Shown here: positions 45,363 to 56,008 of the stretch, in pieces | Numbering within the stretch: the first letter of the stretch is position 1 | Layout of the letters: the number at the start of each line of letters is the position of its first letter | Assembly: GCA_003402285.1 (NCBI GenBank) | Contig: QFXG01000031.1 | Location: 1-64,000, forward strand | Length of the DNA: 64,000 nucleotides | Reading direction: 5' to 3' | Origin: Candidatus Nitrotoga sp. SPKER | GTDB lineage: Bacteria; Pseudomonadota; Gammaproteobacteria; Burkholderiales; Gallionellaceae | Position numbers and translations under genes: made by a program | Notes under the pieces: model-generated | The model's database searches: none | Told to the model about the DNA's origin: nothing | The model's input: the letters and a program-made list of their open reading frames with translations, nothing else

Positions 45363-46017
45363 AATAGTACTGTGCGAAGTCACATCGAATCGTGACAACG
45401 CCAAAACACGTGCTTTGCGTTTACGCCACCAGATTACTACGCCGGTCACGCTAAGCATCGCCACTACTACGCCCATAATCGAAATAAGAATACATCCAGG
45501 TAGACCAAGAATTCGACCGGAGTGCAACGGAAACTGAGCCTGCACAAAAATATCAGCCGCAGTGCCTGTCCACGGCTGACGATCGCCGAGGTAACGGCCG
45601 TCCTGTCCGTCGTAGTAAAGACGTTTATGACCCACACTCCCCGCGCCATGTCCGTCTTCTGGCCGATAAAACTGGACGCCATAAACACCGAAATTCTGTG
45701 AATAGAACACACTGCCTACCGGCTCAGGCCAGCCGCGCGCCGTTGCATCGGTCTGCCCTTTGGTCCTAATGTCGACGAAATATTTTGGTCATGATCAGGC
45801 TGTATTTGTCGATTTGCTGACGCGTCTCAAACGGCCCTGGCGTGACTTTCGAAACGCGCGACATGATCGGGTAGGACACCTCGCGGTAGAGATTAAGCGA
45901 GAACGCCGTAAAAACCACAATGAATAACAACCCCCAAGTCCACAGGCTGAAAGCGCGATGCAGGTCAAAATTGAGTTTGTAGGCGCCGCTGCCAGTGCGC
46001 ACCTTCCATGCAGGTTT
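45363..46017 (-). pseudogene. PepSY-associated membrane protein, broken
   Basis: Two frames together match the middle and end of a PepSY-type iron-uptake membrane protein. The upstream frame (45766-46017) has YKLNFDLHRAFSLWTWGLLF, a membrane helix. The downstream frame (45363-45710) has FPLHSGRILGLPGCILISI, then a membrane helix ending VIWWRKRKAR. A stop codon precedes the first piece, a frameshift separates the two, and the N-terminal part is missing. It belonged to a TonB-receptor or siderophore locus with the HemP-like gene. Confidence 0.75.
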
Positions 46018-46147
46018 CTAGCGTTGCCACCATGACCGACTGATCGCCTCACCCGCGTCATCTTTCGATTCATCGTAAGACTCGACTCGTGGTGCGAGGC
46101 GTGCACCCTTTCGCTTGCGGGGCAGATTTAGGGAATGCCGATTAATT

Positions 46148-46215
46148 CGTCATCCTCGCGAAAGCGGGATCCAGATTATTGATTTAACTGGGTTCCCTCT
46201 TTCGCAGGAACGATT
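46148..46215. repeat. Pair of inverted REP-like repeats
   Basis: CGTCATCCTCGCGAAAGCGG (start at 46148) and its imperfect inverted partner at 46186-46215 (AACTGGGTTCCCTCTTTCGC start) can form a long stem. This is the usual shape of repetitive extragenic palindromes. It separates decayed DNA from the hemerythrin gene. Confidence 0.5.
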
Positions 46216-46270
46216 GTGGATTAATCAGTATTTCCTAAGGTATTAGGCTTGACCACTAGGTGGAGACACG

Positions 46271-46759
46271 CTATGCCCGCTCTATAAGAAGCGTTTTTTT
46301 ACGCGCAACGATTTTGCCGCCGAGTTCAATCATATCTAGATTCGTCGATTTAGCTTGCGGAAACATTTCATTATGTTCTTCTTTAACATGATGCTTGACG
46401 TACTCGGATAGCACTTTGATCTTGGCATCGAACATCTCGCCATCTGGCTCGATACCTTCCACTTGCCTGATGAGTTCTTTCAGTGTTGCGTGTTCCACAA
46501 GTCCTTCAGGTATCATCTCTTTGTCTTTTAATGCTTGTTTGACAGCGGGATAGAATATTTCTTCTTCCACTTGGGTATGTACGTTTAGCTCCATGCATAT
46601 TTGGGAAACGAGCGCTTTTTTCTTGGAATTGGAGCGTGTCTTTTCGTATTCGGCGAAGAGGGTACTAACTAGTTTATGGTCAGCGCGCAGCAAGGCTATT
46701 GCGTCCTGAACCTTGGATGGATTGTCTGGCTTCGTCTTTTTTTGCATTGCAGTTGTCAT
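46271..46759 (-). CDS. Hemerythrin HHE domain protein
   Basis: The 162 residues contain a hemerythrin-like bundle with metal ligands in LRADHKLV (about 30), ELNVHTQVEEEIFYP (about 58-72), LVEHATL (about 88) and KHHVKEEHNEMFP (about 118-130). These proteins bind a di-iron centre and O2 or NO, or protect Fe-S proteins. AAGGAAAAG lies upstream. Location next to membrane-protein genes and near bacterioferritin suits a stress and iron role. Confidence 0.9.
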   Translation of the reverse strand: MTTAMQKKTKPDNPSKVQDAIALLRADHKLVSTLFAEYEKTRSNSKKKALVSQICMELNVHTQVEEEIFYPAVKQALKDKEMIPEGLVEHATLKELIRQVEGIEPDGEMFDAKIKVLSEYVKHHVKEEHNEMFPQAKSTNLDMIELGGKIVARKKTLLIERA

Positions 46760-46801
46760 AATGTCTTTTCCTTTTTAGATTTGGATGAGGACGGATCTCG
46801 T

Positions 46802-46876
46802 TTAGTGTACGAATAACGCGATCAGAATGATGATAGGAATGGGAATGCCGAGTAAGTAAAGAAGTATTGAACGCAT
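46802..46876 (-). CDS. 24-residue membrane peptide
   Basis: MRSILLYLLGIPIPIIILIA and four more residues; GGAGG is 6 bases before the ATG. It is nearly all one membrane segment. I recall very similar short ORFs in other betaproteobacteria next to the same larger membrane-protein gene found here at 46909. Function unknown. Confidence 0.6.
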   Translation of the reverse strand: MRSILLYLLGIPIPIIILIALFVH

Positions 46877-46908
46877 TATTGCCTCCGAAGTGTAATGTTT
46901 GAATAGGG

Positions 46909-47904
46909 TCAGAGATCGCGCCGCCGCCCGCCGAACGTGGCCGCTAAACTGGCGACGAATGCGCCTCCAAGCAGTGAGACAAAGATCCACAGCGCCGCGT
47001 AAGCAGAGGCTTTACGTGCCTTATTGGCAGCGTCTTTCGTTGCAACTTCCGCATCATGTAACTTTGCTTGTATGCGCGCATAAGTTTCACTCACTCGCTT
47101 TTCTGCGTCCCGCTGTGTAAGGCCGGTGCGCTGCGAAATGATCTGGCCCACATACTTAACATCTTCCGGGGCTAGAGTTCCCGTTTGAATGGTGTTCATG
47201 AAAATCCTGGCAACTTCGGCTGTTGGCGCGATAGTGGTTTGCTCTATAACATCTTCTGATCTAGCGCTGTTCCCAGTAGCAGAAGAAACGGGAATAGCCG
47301 TGTCCTTGCGGAACAAGTAATCTACAAAGTATTTAATTGATTCACTATCATTGTTGTCAGATTTGACCTTTTCGGACCCGACCACCGCCGCGCTGCCAAC
47401 TGTGGCGGCAGTTGCCGCGGTGGTAACGCCTCCTGCAACTGAGGCACTAGCCTGAATCCCACCGCTAATGATCGATCCAATCACTGATGTCAACAACGCT
47501 GCGGTTACAAGGGATGCGACGGCCCAAGCCAAAAATCCATGCGCGGTGTCGCGAAAATAAACTTCATCCGTATGAACCGCAACCCACTTTGTTCGCAATC
47601 TACCCGCGAGATAGCCCCCCATGCCGGAAGCAACAAGTTGCGTAAAGGTGACCCAAAGGATGGTCGAGAGGCCAAATGTTGTTGCGCTAATACCGCTGTA
47701 TGCCCATGGTGATACTGAGGACAAACCCAAACCAGTCCCTAATATCAACAATATCAATGACAATGCGGCGGCGGCAGCAGCCCCCGCTACTATAGCTCCC
47801 CAGGACACTGCACTTGCATCTTCTCGTGTGTTATCGGATTTTGCATTTGGTAGGGTGCGTAGATGTCCTAATTCGTCGGCGATTGCTACATTGGGAAGGG
47901 CCAT
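46909..47904 (-). CDS. Membrane protein of unknown function
   Basis: The 331 residues have several hydrophobic segments (about 32-58, 75-100, 125-150, 300-322) with Ala/Gly-rich sequence, a Thr/Ala-rich linker (GGVTTAATAATVGSAAVVGS) and a helical region with TGLTQRDAEKRVSETYAR before the last membrane segment. Similar genes in Betaproteobacteria are annotated only as hypothetical membrane proteins. It is grouped with the 24-residue peptide and hemerythrin, all on the minus strand. Confidence 0.8.
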   Translation of the reverse strand: MALPNVAIADELGHLRTLPNAKSDNTREDASAVSWGAIVAGAAAAAALSLILLILGTGLGLSSVSPWAYSGISATTFGLSTILWVTFTQLVASGMGGYLAGRLRTKWVAVHTDEVYFRDTAHGFLAWAVASLVTAALLTSVIGSIISGGIQASASVAGGVTTAATAATVGSAAVVGSEKVKSDNNDSESIKYFVDYLFRKDTAIPVSSATGNSARSEDVIEQTTIAPTAEVARIFMNTIQTGTLAPEDVKYVGQIISQRTGLTQRDAEKRVSETYARIQAKLHDAEVATKDAANKARKASAYAALWIFVSLLGGAFVASLAATFGGRRRDL

Positions 47905-48359
47905 GATGACTCCTGAAAATTAAGTGGAGTAATTATGGGTGAAGTGCCGGTAGACATCTGTACGACTAACCACATAGCAGTGAATATATTGCCGGGTCGA
48001 GGCAAATCCTTTCTGCAGCAATCAGTTGAATTTATTCTCGGTGAATACCGATGTACAAGATCGCAGCTTTGATGATGAGGTCAGCCTCAAAAAGGCACTT
48101 TGTGATGGATGCTGTTAATTTCAATTTGAACCGCGATGGCGAAACTATGCGTCGGTTCATCCGTATCCGTAAACTTGGGGAATATATTTACGCTGGTAGC
48201 TGTGAATACCAGCAGACTTAAAAATTAAACGATACATTATGTAATGGATCGTGAACGGGATTGAATATTTGAGCAATCCCGGGTTTACAGGAGTAAGATT
48301 TCGATCTGTTGGCGCTACAGAAACTGCTAGCCGCAATTATTGAAAGCGGCAATAACGAA
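47905..48359. other. Intergenic region with one small ORF
   Basis: About 455 bases between the membrane protein gene and bfr. A 56-codon plus-strand ORF (48051-48221, reading MDAVNFNLNRDGETMRRFIR in its middle) is the only candidate; it has a weak ribosome site and no family, so it may be chance or a fragment. Confidence 0.25.
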
Positions 48360-48824
48360 TTACATTTGACTTTGTAGCCAATTTTGAATGCCGACTTTTT
48401 GCATTACATCTAACTGGGTTTCCAGCCAATCAATATGTCCTTCAGTGTCTTCTAGAATTTTTTTAAAAATTTCGCGAGAAACATAATCATTAGCACTTTC
48501 GCAGGCGGACATTGCAGCGACCAGATTCTCACGTGCAGCCAGTTCTAGCTTGAGATCGCAGGCCACACACTCTTCTGCTTTTTCGCCAATCATCAACTTG
48601 CCAAGTTCCTGTAAATTAGGTAGACCTTCCAGAAATAAAACACGCTCTAACAACATATCAGCGTGCTTCATTTCCTCAATAGACTCATCATACTCGTGTT
48701 TACCCAAGCTATTGAAACCCCAATTCTTGTACATGCGGGCATGAAGGAAATACTGGTTAATGGCAGTCAATTCGTGTTTCAGTTGACGATTGAGAAACTG
48801 AATAATTTCTGTATTGCCTTTCAT
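48360..48824 (-). CDS. bfr: Bacterioferritin
   Basis: The 154 residues form a ferritin four-helix bundle with di-iron ligands ([50 protein letters not shown]) and the heme-axial Met in [12 protein letters not shown] (about 52). It stores iron as a 24-mer. bfd lies just upstream, and the two are probably expressed together. Confidence 0.96.
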   Translation of the reverse strand: MKGNTEIIQFLNRQLKHELTAINQYFLHARMYKNWGFNSLGKHEYDESIEEMKHADMLLERVLFLEGLPNLQELGKLMIGEKAEECVACDLKLELAARENLVAAMSACESANDYVSREIFKKILEDTEGHIDWLETQLDVMQKVGIQNWLQSQM

Positions 48825-48834
48825 ATTTGCTTCC

Positions 48835-49059
48835 TTAATTTATAGCCTCAACCAGATGGTTGGGTTGATGTAACATTATTTTAACATGACTTAAATCTGC
48901 CAGGACCTCATTCAAAACCTGCTTTGCATGACAGGCACATTTACCGCATTGTGTACCTACACCTAGACACGTTTTTAAATCCCTCATACGACATGCGCCT
49001 TGACAGACGGCTTCACGAATGGCGGAATCGGTTATGCCCTTGCAAATACAAATATACAT
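48835..49059 (-). CDS. bfd: Bacterioferritin-associated ferredoxin
   Basis: The 74 residues carry the 2Fe-2S ligands CIC (residues 4-6) and CGKCACHA (about 38-45) and the family sequence [10 protein letters not shown]. Bfd reduces bacterioferritin to release iron. The Fur-like site upstream (49167-49196) fits induction when iron is low. Confidence 0.93.
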   Translation of the reverse strand: MYICICKGITDSAIREAVCQGACRMRDLKTCLGVGTQCGKCACHAKQVLNEVLADLSHVKIMLHQPNHLVEAIN

Positions 49060-49166
49060 ATTCTGGCCTTTATCATACTGCGGATCGGCTTGATGTTGTC
49101 CATCAATAAACTATTTATTGATGCTGGGCAACAGGTTGTCAAACTTTTCCACGACTGATTTATCGA

Positions 49167-49196
49167 GTAATGATGAGAATGATACTTAATAATGAG
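49167..49196. promoter_or_regulatory. Fur-box-like sequence upstream of bfd
   Basis: TAATGATGAGAATGATACTT followed by AATAATGAG contains repeated NATA/TAATG units resembling the Fur hexamer array. It lies about 110-140 bases upstream of bfd. Match judged by eye. Confidence 0.45.
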
Positions 49197-49367
49197 CAAA
49201 ATGCAACTAAATTTATTCAGGAGGAATGTTTAGCGTGAGTAACAAGGCTGGCGAGCCTCTTGTAGGTGCAAGAAAACCGGGGAAAACAAGAACCGCAACG
49301 TGCCTTACGGCGTACAGTTGCTGCATTCAAGTTATAATCCGCATACCTACACAGCTTACATCTACAT

Positions 49368-49817
49368 ATGCAAATTACCCGAAGGCTAGAGTTTGATGCA
49401 GGCCATCGCATTCCCAGCCATACTAGCCAGTGCCGACATTTACACGGTCATCGCTACGCTATCGAGATTACCCTGTCTGGCGAAATCATCACTACTGATG
49501 GCTTATCCGAACAAGGCATGGTAATGGACTACACTGAAGTGAAACGCATAGCCAAGGAACAACTAGTGGATGCGTGGGATCATGCTTTCCTGGTGTATCG
49601 CCGTGATACAGCGGTATTAGATTTTTTGAATTCACTGCCCAATCACAAAACTGTAGTTCTGGAAGTACCGCCTACCGCAGAAAATCTCGCTATGCTCGCA
49701 TTCAAGCTGCTCGACAGTGCCTACCGTCATAGCTACGGAAATAACCTGCAGCTGGAACGCGTGCGTATTTATGAGACGCCTAATAATTGGGCAGATTGCC
49801 TACGCAATTCAAGCTGA
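49368..49817 (+). CDS. queD: 6-carboxytetrahydropterin synthase QueD
   Basis: The 149 residues have zinc ligands in FDAGHRI (His13), CRHLHGHRY (about 22-30), and catalytic elements WDHAFLV (about 71), PTAENLA and YETPNNWA (Glu). It makes 6-carboxy-5,6,7,8-tetrahydropterin for queuosine synthesis. It stands alone; no queuosine riboswitch is recognised upstream. Confidence 0.93.
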   Translation: MQITRRLEFDAGHRIPSHTSQCRHLHGHRYAIEITLSGEIITTDGLSEQGMVMDYTEVKRIAKEQLVDAWDHAFLVYRRDTAVLDFLNSLPNHKTVVLEVPPTAENLAMLAFKLLDSAYRHSYGNNLQLERVRIYETPNNWADCLRNSS

Positions 49818-49862
49818 CTTTGATGAATTGTTGATTGTGTATTTGTAAAATTTTAACATTAT

Positions 49863-50624
49863 TCAGCTTTTGAGTCGGGATCCCGTTTTGAAAATCCACC
49901 ACACAACTGTTAGGCATATGGCAAGAAATACCAATGTCATACCAACGCTGATGGCCACGTTGACGTCAGCAACGTCATAAAAGCTCCATCGGAAACCACT
50001 GATTAGGTAGACCACCGGATTGAACAGTGTAATTTTTTGCCACAGGGGTGGCAGCATACTGATCGAATAAAAACTTCCGCCCAAAAAAGCCAGTGGCGTA
50101 ATGATCATCAGGGGTACGATGTGTAACTTCTCAAATCCATCCGCCCAAATACCAATAATAAAACCAAAAAGGCTGAAAGTAACTGAAGTGAGTACCAAGA
50201 AAATAATCATCCACAGGGGATGGGCGATCTCGAAAGGAACGAAAAAGCGAGCCGTGACAAGAATAAGTAAACCCAGGATGATAGATTTGGTGGCTGCAGC
50301 CCCAACATAACCAATAACAATCTCCACATAAGAAATCGGAGCAGAAAGAATCTCGTAGATAGTACCCGAGAATTTCGGCATATAAATACCGAAAGAGGCA
50401 TTGGAAATACTTTCCGTCAGCAAGGCTAGCATGATCAGACCAGGGACAATAAATGCCCCATAACTGATACCGTTAATCTCGGTCATGCGCGAGCCGATCG
50501 CTGAGCCAAACACAACAAAGTAGAGCGAGGTCGAAATAACTGGCGATGCAATGCTTTGCATCAGCGTTCGCCAGGTACGCTCCAGTTCAAATAAATAAAT
50601 TGCGCGAATAGCATAAATATTCAT
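49863..50624 (-). CDS. ABC-2 type transporter permease
   Basis: The 253 residues have six membrane segments and the ABC2 membrane signature ([32 protein letters not shown]). It overlaps the ATPase gene by four bases; together they resemble the YadG/YadH-type exporter. Substrate unknown. Confidence 0.92.
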   Translation of the reverse strand: MNIYAIRAIYLFELERTWRTLMQSIASPVISTSLYFVVFGSAIGSRMTEINGISYGAFIVPGLIMLALLTESISNASFGIYMPKFSGTIYEILSAPISYVEIVIGYVGAAATKSIILGLLILVTARFFVPFEIAHPLWMIIFLVLTSVTFSLFGFIIGIWADGFEKLHIVPLMIITPLAFLGGSFYSISMLPPLWQKITLFNPVVYLISGFRWSFYDVADVNVAISVGMTLVFLAICLTVVWWIFKTGSRLKS

Positions 50625-51547
50625 GATCGCCCGCTTACCAAATTAACAAAAATTTCTTCCAGTGAGCTTTGGCTAGACTGAAGATCCTTAAAATCGATCC
50701 CATGCTTTGCCAGCTGTCGTAGAAGATCGGCGATTCCTGTTTGTTTGCCCTGGGCATCAAAAATGTAGATCAATTCGTTGCCGTCAACCGACAGTTCCAG
50801 TGGGTACCCGGCAAGCTCCTCGGGAATGTGCGTCAGTGGAGATTGCAGATACAACTTGAGCTGTTTTTTACCGAGCTTGTCCATCAAACTGACCTTATCC
50901 TCCACGAGGATAATTGCACCTTTGCTAATGATTCCGATGCGGTCGGCCATTTCCTCGGCCTCCTCAATATAATGCGTAGTCAAAATAATGGTCACGCCAC
51001 TTTTTCGTAAGCCCCGCACCATTTCCCACATATCCCGACGCAGCTCGACGTCAACGCCAGCTGAAGGCTCATCGAGAAATAAAATCTGTGGTTCATGAGA
51101 CAAAGCCTTGGCAATCATTACCCGACGCTTCATGCCACCCGACAGTGTCCTGATTTTTGCATCTTTTTTATCCCACAGGGACAGATCGCGCAACACTTTT
51201 TCGATATAGGCAGGGTTTGGCGGTTTACCAAACAGGCCGCGACTGAATTTCACCGTAGCAAAAACAGTCTCAAAGGCATCGGTAGAAAGCTCTTGCGGCA
51301 CTAAGCCAATTTTTGATCTGGCCGCGCGATAATCCAAAACTATATCATGACCGTCGGCAAGAACCTTACCCTGGCTCGGATTAACAATTCCGCAAATAAT
51401 ATTAATGAGCGTTGTCTTACCTGCTCCATTCGGACCCAGTAGGGCAAAGATTTCTCCACGCTGAATTTCCAGATTGATGCTTTTGAGAGCCATCAAACCG
51501 GAGGCGTAGGTCTTTGTGAGATTTTCAATTGATATAATTGACTGCAC
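50621..51547 (-). CDS. ABC transporter ATP-binding protein
   Basis: The 308 residues contain Walker [10 protein letters not shown] (about 39-47), Q-loop, signature LSGGMKRR (about 137), Walker [13 protein letters not shown] (about 155) and H-loop [11 protein letters not shown]. The C-terminal part is the DrrA/YadG-type extension. It powers the permease encoded downstream. Confidence 0.94.
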   Translation of the reverse strand: MQSIISIENLTKTYASGLMALKSINLEIQRGEIFALLGPNGAGKTTLINIICGIVNPSQGKVLADGHDIVLDYRAARSKIGLVPQELSTDAFETVFATVKFSRGLFGKPPNPAYIEKVLRDLSLWDKKDAKIRTLSGGMKRRVMIAKALSHEPQILFLDEPSAGVDVELRRDMWEMVRGLRKSGVTIILTTHYIEEAEEMADRIGIISKGAIILVEDKVSLMDKLGKKQLKLYLQSPLTHIPEELAGYPLELSVDGNELIYIFDAQGKQTGIADLLRQLAKHGIDFKDLQSSQSSLEEIFVNLVSGRS

Positions 51548-51648
51548 ACAATCTCCTTTATAAATATAAATTTTTTATTGTATGTTGCGTGTGCAAATTG
51601 AAAACGGCACGCCACCTGACGTGCCGCTCATGCCCGAAACTAGCTACA

Positions 51649-53184
51649 TCACACTTGTGGATGTGCACGCTCTGCTTCGTTGTTCAACTTATTTAACGCA
51701 TGCAGGTAAGCCTTAGCTGAGGCTACCACGATGTCAGTATCTGCCCCTTGTCCATTGACTATGCGACCGCCCTTGGATAAGCGCACGGTCACTTCACCCT
51801 GCGCATCTGTCCCACTAGTTATATTATTTACCGAATAGAGTTGCAATTCAGTACCACTTTGCACGATCTGTTCGATGGCTTTAAACGTCGCATCTACCGG
51901 CCCACCACCTTGTTCCTCGGCGACTAATTCCTTTCCGCCCACATTCAATCGCACCTGCGCCAAAGGCAAAAGGCTCGTTTCCGAATGTGCACGCAAGGAT
52001 ATCAGGCGATAATGTTCGCTAACTTGCGCTACCACGCTTTCACTGATTAAGGCTTGTAAGTCCTCATCATAAATTTCACGCTTGCGGTCAGCTAACTCTT
52101 TGAAACGAGCAAAGGCATCATTTACCACCTCCTCGTTTTCCAGCACGATGCCAAGCTCCTGCAACCTAGTACGGAACGCGTTGCGACCGGAAAGTTTGCC
52201 CAAGGTTAATTTGTTCATGCTCCAGCCAACATCTTCAGCACGCATAATTTCATAAGTCTCGCGGTGCTTGAGTACACCATCCTGATGAATGCCAGATTCA
52301 TGGGCAAAAGCATTTGCGCCGACAATTGCCTTGTTAGGTTGCACGGGATAACCTGTGATGCTAGATACCAGTTTGGAAGTTGGCACGATCTGCATGGTAT
52401 CAATGCGTGTATCGCAACTGAAAACATCGCGGCGTGTCTTAACCGCCATTACGATTTCTTCCAGGCTGGCGTTTCCGGCACGTTCCCCCAAGCCATTGAT
52501 AGTGCATTCCACCTGACGCGCACCGTTCATGACGGCAGCAAGAGAATTGGCTACCGCCATTCCTAGATCATTGTGGCAATGAGTGGACCACACCACTTTC
52601 CCAGAATTCGGCACATGTTCGATCAGTTGTTTGATGCGCTCGCCCCACAGAACGGGGATGCTGTAACCAACCGTATCCGGCACGTTCAGGGTCTTCGCTC
52701 CCGCTTGAATCACTGCATCAAAAATGCGGACGAGAAAATCCATTTCCGAGCGCACCGCATCCTCGGCAGAAAATTCTATATCATCGGTATATTCCAATGC
52801 GAGCTTCACCGCCTTCACCGCCGCTTCCACTACTTGGTCGGGCTGCATACGCAGCTTCATTTTCATATGGATGGGTGAAGTCGCGATAAAGATATGAATG
52901 CGACCCGACTTGGCTGGCTTGATCGCTTCGCCAGCAGCACGGACATCATTTTCAGTGGCGCGTGCTAAGGAGCAAATGGTAGAACTCTCGATGATTTGCG
53001 CAACACTGCGGACTGCATTTGCATCCCCCGGACTGGCAGCAGCGAACCCTGCCTCAATAACATTGACGCCCAGTTTTTCCAATTGCCGTGCGATTCGTAT
53101 CTTTTCTTCCTTAGTCATGGACGCGCCTGGGCTTTGTTCGCCATCGCGCAAGGTAGTATCAAATATTATTAATTTTTCTTTCAT
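51649..53184 (-). CDS. leuA: 2-isopropylmalate synthase
   Basis: The 511 residues have the DRE-TIM metallolyase core ([16 protein letters not shown], metal-binding STHCHNDLG and [10 protein letters not shown]) and the C-terminal leucine-binding regulatory domain (about 390-500). The ATG at 53184 follows TGGAG; an in-frame start at 53196 is four codons upstream. It makes the first committed step of leucine synthesis. Confidence 0.96.
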   Translation of the reverse strand: MKEKLIIFDTTLRDGEQSPGASMTKEEKIRIARQLEKLGVNVIEAGFAAASPGDANAVRSVAQIIESSTICSLARATENDVRAAGEAIKPAKSGRIHIFIATSPIHMKMKLRMQPDQVVEAAVKAVKLALEYTDDIEFSAEDAVRSEMDFLVRIFDAVIQAGAKTLNVPDTVGYSIPVLWGERIKQLIEHVPNSGKVVWSTHCHNDLGMAVANSLAAVMNGARQVECTINGLGERAGNASLEEIVMAVKTRRDVFSCDTRIDTMQIVPTSKLVSSITGYPVQPNKAIVGANAFAHESGIHQDGVLKHRETYEIMRAEDVGWSMNKLTLGKLSGRNAFRTRLQELGIVLENEEVVNDAFARFKELADRKREIYDEDLQALISESVVAQVSEHYRLISLRAHSETSLLPLAQVRLNVGGKELVAEEQGGGPVDATFKAIEQIVQSGTELQLYSVNNITSGTDAQGEVTVRLSKGGRIVNGQGADTDIVVASAKAYLHALNKLNNEAERAHPQV

Positions 53185-53443
53185 GCTGAACTCCATCGCA
53201 ATTATTTAATTTACATAATCCATGTCGAATAAAATTCGGCTGGATGTCACTTGCTTCAAAACTAGGGGGAAGTATATTTAGCGCGCGACGCGCAGCAGCA
53301 GCGCTGCCAGGAGGCTGGATGTAGAATGTAATTGCGAGATGTGGCGAGAGAAATGCATAGCTGGAATATAAAGGCTTTTGTTTATTTACGCAATATCTGC
53401 GCTTTGCTCTGTAGCAAATGCATAAACAATCCGTATCCAGGTG

Positions 53444-53470
53444 AACGAGCTTTCCCGGGGAAAGCCCGTT
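53444..53470. terminator. Strong stem-loop between glnA and leuA
   Basis: AACG plus GCTTTCCC (53444-53456) pairs with GGGAAAGC plus CGTT (53458-53470), with one mismatch. No T run follows on either strand, so it may stabilise the glnA message end rather than terminate strongly. The rest of 53185-53486 holds no gene. Confidence 0.5.
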
Positions 53471-53486
53471 GCACATACATTAATGG

Positions 53487-54908
53487 TTACAGACTGTAAT
53501 ACATGTCGAATTCAACTGGATGCGTTGTCATACGATAGCGGGTCACTTCTTCCATTTTCAATTCAATATAGGCATCAATGAAGTCATTAGAAAATACACC
53601 ACCGCGGGTCAGGAACTCACGGTCCTTATCCAGCGCTTCCAAAGCCTGTTCGAGGCTGGAACATACGGTTGGAATTTTTGCATCCTCTTCTGGAGGCAAG
53701 TCATACAGATTTTTATCCGCAGGATCGCCGGGATGAATTTTATTTTGTACACCATCCAGACCAGCCATCATCAAAGCGGTGAAAGCCAGATAAGAATTGG
53801 CAGTCGGATCCGGGAAGCGCACTTCAATACGGCGCGCCTTATCACTCTGCACGAAAGGGATACGGATCGAGGCGGAACGGTTCCGCGCCGAATAAGCCAG
53901 TTTTACGGGAGCTTCGAAGCCAGGAACCAAACGCTTGTAGGAGTTAGTGCCGGGGTTGGTAATAGCGTTAAGTGCACGGGCGTGTTTGATAATTCCCCCA
54001 ATATAATACAGGGCAAATTCGGACAACCCGGCATAACCATTACCTGCAAACAGATTCTTGCCGTCCTTCCAGATGGATTGATGGACATGCATGCCTGAGC
54101 CGTTATCACCGACAATTGGCTTGGGCATGAAGGTTGCAGTCTTGCCATATTGATGTGCAACGTTGTGCACCACATATTTAAGCTTCTGGGTTTGATCGGC
54201 ACGACGCACCAAACTGTCAAAGCGGGTGCCAATTTCACATTGTCCGGCGGTTGCCACTTCGTGGTGATGTACTTCGACAGGAACGCCGATTTCTTCCAAT
54301 ATTAAGCACATTGCTGAACGCATGTCTTGTAGCGAATCGACTGGCGGTACGGGGAAATAACCGCCTTTAACCGTGGGTCGATGGCCAGTGTTACCGTGAT
54401 CAAATTTTTCTGCTGAGGCCCAGGCCGCTTCTTCGGAATTAACCTTGCAGAAGCAGCCAGACATATCCACCTGCCAATTCACTGAATCAAAAATAAAAAA
54501 CTCGGGTTCAGGACCAAAATAACAGATATCGCCTAAACCAGTAGATTTCAAATAGGCTTCAGCACGTTTGGCAATAGAGCGTGGATCACGATCATAACCT
54601 TTACCATCGGATGGCTCTACGACGTCGCAACTCATCACCAATGTGGGTTCATCCATAAAAGGATCAAGGAAAGCGGATCCAGGATCGGCTATTAGCAGCA
54701 TGTCGGATGCTTGTATGCCTTTCCAGCCAGCGATGGAAGAACCGTCAAAAGCGTGGCCGGATTCGAACCAATCATCACTATCTGACACCACATGTGCCGG
54801 AATCGAAACGTGCTGTTCTTTGCCGCGGGTATCGGTGAAGCGTAGATCAACGAATTTAACTTCATTGTCTTTAAGTAACTTAAGAACATCAGCAACCGAC
54901 TTCGACAT
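53487..54908 (-). CDS. glnA: Glutamine synthetase type I
   Basis: The 473 residues have the ammonium and glutamate sites ([31 protein letters not shown]) and the adenylylation Tyr in [11 protein letters not shown] (about 402), so activity should be controlled by GlnE and PII. The ATG at 54908 follows GGAGAG. It assimilates ammonium as the main nitrogen entry. Confidence 0.97.
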   Translation of the reverse strand: MSKSVADVLKLLKDNEVKFVDLRFTDTRGKEQHVSIPAHVVSDSDDWFESGHAFDGSSIAGWKGIQASDMLLIADPGSAFLDPFMDEPTLVMSCDVVEPSDGKGYDRDPRSIAKRAEAYLKSTGLGDICYFGPEPEFFIFDSVNWQVDMSGCFCKVNSEEAAWASAEKFDHGNTGHRPTVKGGYFPVPPVDSLQDMRSAMCLILEEIGVPVEVHHHEVATAGQCEIGTRFDSLVRRADQTQKLKYVVHNVAHQYGKTATFMPKPIVGDNGSGMHVHQSIWKDGKNLFAGNGYAGLSEFALYYIGGIIKHARALNAITNPGTNSYKRLVPGFEAPVKLAYSARNRSASIRIPFVQSDKARRIEVRFPDPTANSYLAFTALMMAGLDGVQNKIHPGDPADKNLYDLPPEEDAKIPTVCSSLEQALEALDKDREFLTRGGVFSNDFIDAYIELKMEEVTRYRMTTHPVEFDMYYSL

Positions 54909-55298
54909 AATAATTCTCTCCATAAACGTTAAGGACTAAACTAAAAAACAAACTAGACATTAAAAAACTTAAACCTGGGAATTAAGCACGAAGCGTTCCA
55001 CTTCATATTCCGCCGCTAAAACGAGCATTTTGCCATATCCATAAGGATAAATGGATTTAAATGTGCGCTCTTTTTTGGGGCGCATTCCATGTACATGCAC
55101 TATTTCTGTGCTTGACTGATGATGTAAACGAGAGAATTTCAGGTAAGCATATCATCGTCATAATCTCGCCGAATTAGTATTTATAGAATCTTGATCGGGG
55201 TTTTATCCGCTTCAAGCTCATACTAAATGAACAAGGTTTGGACTGGTTGATCTCCCAGACTCACGCGTATAATGCGCGTTTTTTAGCTAGGAATAGAA
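54909..55298. promoter_or_regulatory. Regulatory region upstream of glnA with NtrC-like box
   Basis: TGCAC-TATTTCT-GTGC at 55096-55111 closely resembles the NtrC (nitrogen regulator) site. On the minus strand a weak sigma-54-like element, TGGCAAAATGCTCGT (about 55023-55037), lies downstream of the box. Together they suggest nitrogen-controlled transcription of glnA. The region also carries the ppa promoter on the plus strand. Confidence 0.5.
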
Positions 55299-55847
55299 AT
55301 GAATCTAGATCGAGTTACTTCTGGTCGCGACCTCCCTAATGATTTTAACGTCATCATAGAAATCCCCATGAATGCTGATCCCGTTAAATACGAAGTGGAT
55401 AAAGAAACTGGCGCCATGTTTGTGGATCGTTTTATGTCCACGGCAATGCATTATCCATGTAACTATGGTTATGTTCCGCACACATTGTCGGAAGACGGGG
55501 ATCCAGTAGATGTGCTTGTAATTTCACCTGTGCCGCTCATTAGTGGTGTGGTGGTTCGCTGTAGACCGTTGGGTATGTTGAAGATGACTGATGAAGCTGG
55601 CGAGGATGCCAAGATTCTGGCTGTGCCTGTTGATAAATTATGCAGTCTTTACCGCAAAATAAAATCACATACTGACCTGCCAGAACTTGTGCTATCACAA
55701 ATCTCGCATTTCTTCGCTCACTATAAAGATCTGGAAATAGGTAAATGGGTCAAAATAAATGGTTGGGTCGGGGTTAAGGAAGCCAAGGCAGAGATCTTAA
55801 GTGGGGTTAAGCGTTATAACTCAGCTAAAAAAAAACCGATGTTCTAA
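55299..55847 (+). CDS. ppa: Inorganic pyrophosphatase
   Basis: The 182 residues match family I soluble pyrophosphatases: [25 protein letters not shown] and the metal-binding DGDPVDVLV (about 65-73). It removes pyrophosphate from biosynthetic reactions in the cytoplasm. Confidence 0.96.
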   Translation: MNLDRVTSGRDLPNDFNVIIEIPMNADPVKYEVDKETGAMFVDRFMSTAMHYPCNYGYVPHTLSEDGDPVDVLVISPVPLISGVVVRCRPLGMLKMTDEAGEDAKILAVPVDKLCSLYRKIKSHTDLPELVLSQISHFFAHYKDLEIGKWVKINGWVGVKEAKAEILSGVKRYNSAKKKPMF

Positions 55848-56008
55848 TGGGATGTTATAAAAAATAATTAGATAAATCTTTAAGTGACTAACTGCCGACA
55901 TTGAGTTCAATTTAAAGCGGCCATCTAAGTTAGGAAAGTGAAATATGTCTTTTCCTAAGGTGTGACACATCTTAACTTTACAATAACTGCGCTTTCTTAA
56001 CTCCATAC

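Noticed and set aside
49060-49367. Possible queuosine riboswitch before queD
   Set aside because: No preQ1-type stem and A-rich tail could be found; the stretch mainly holds the bfd promoter side.
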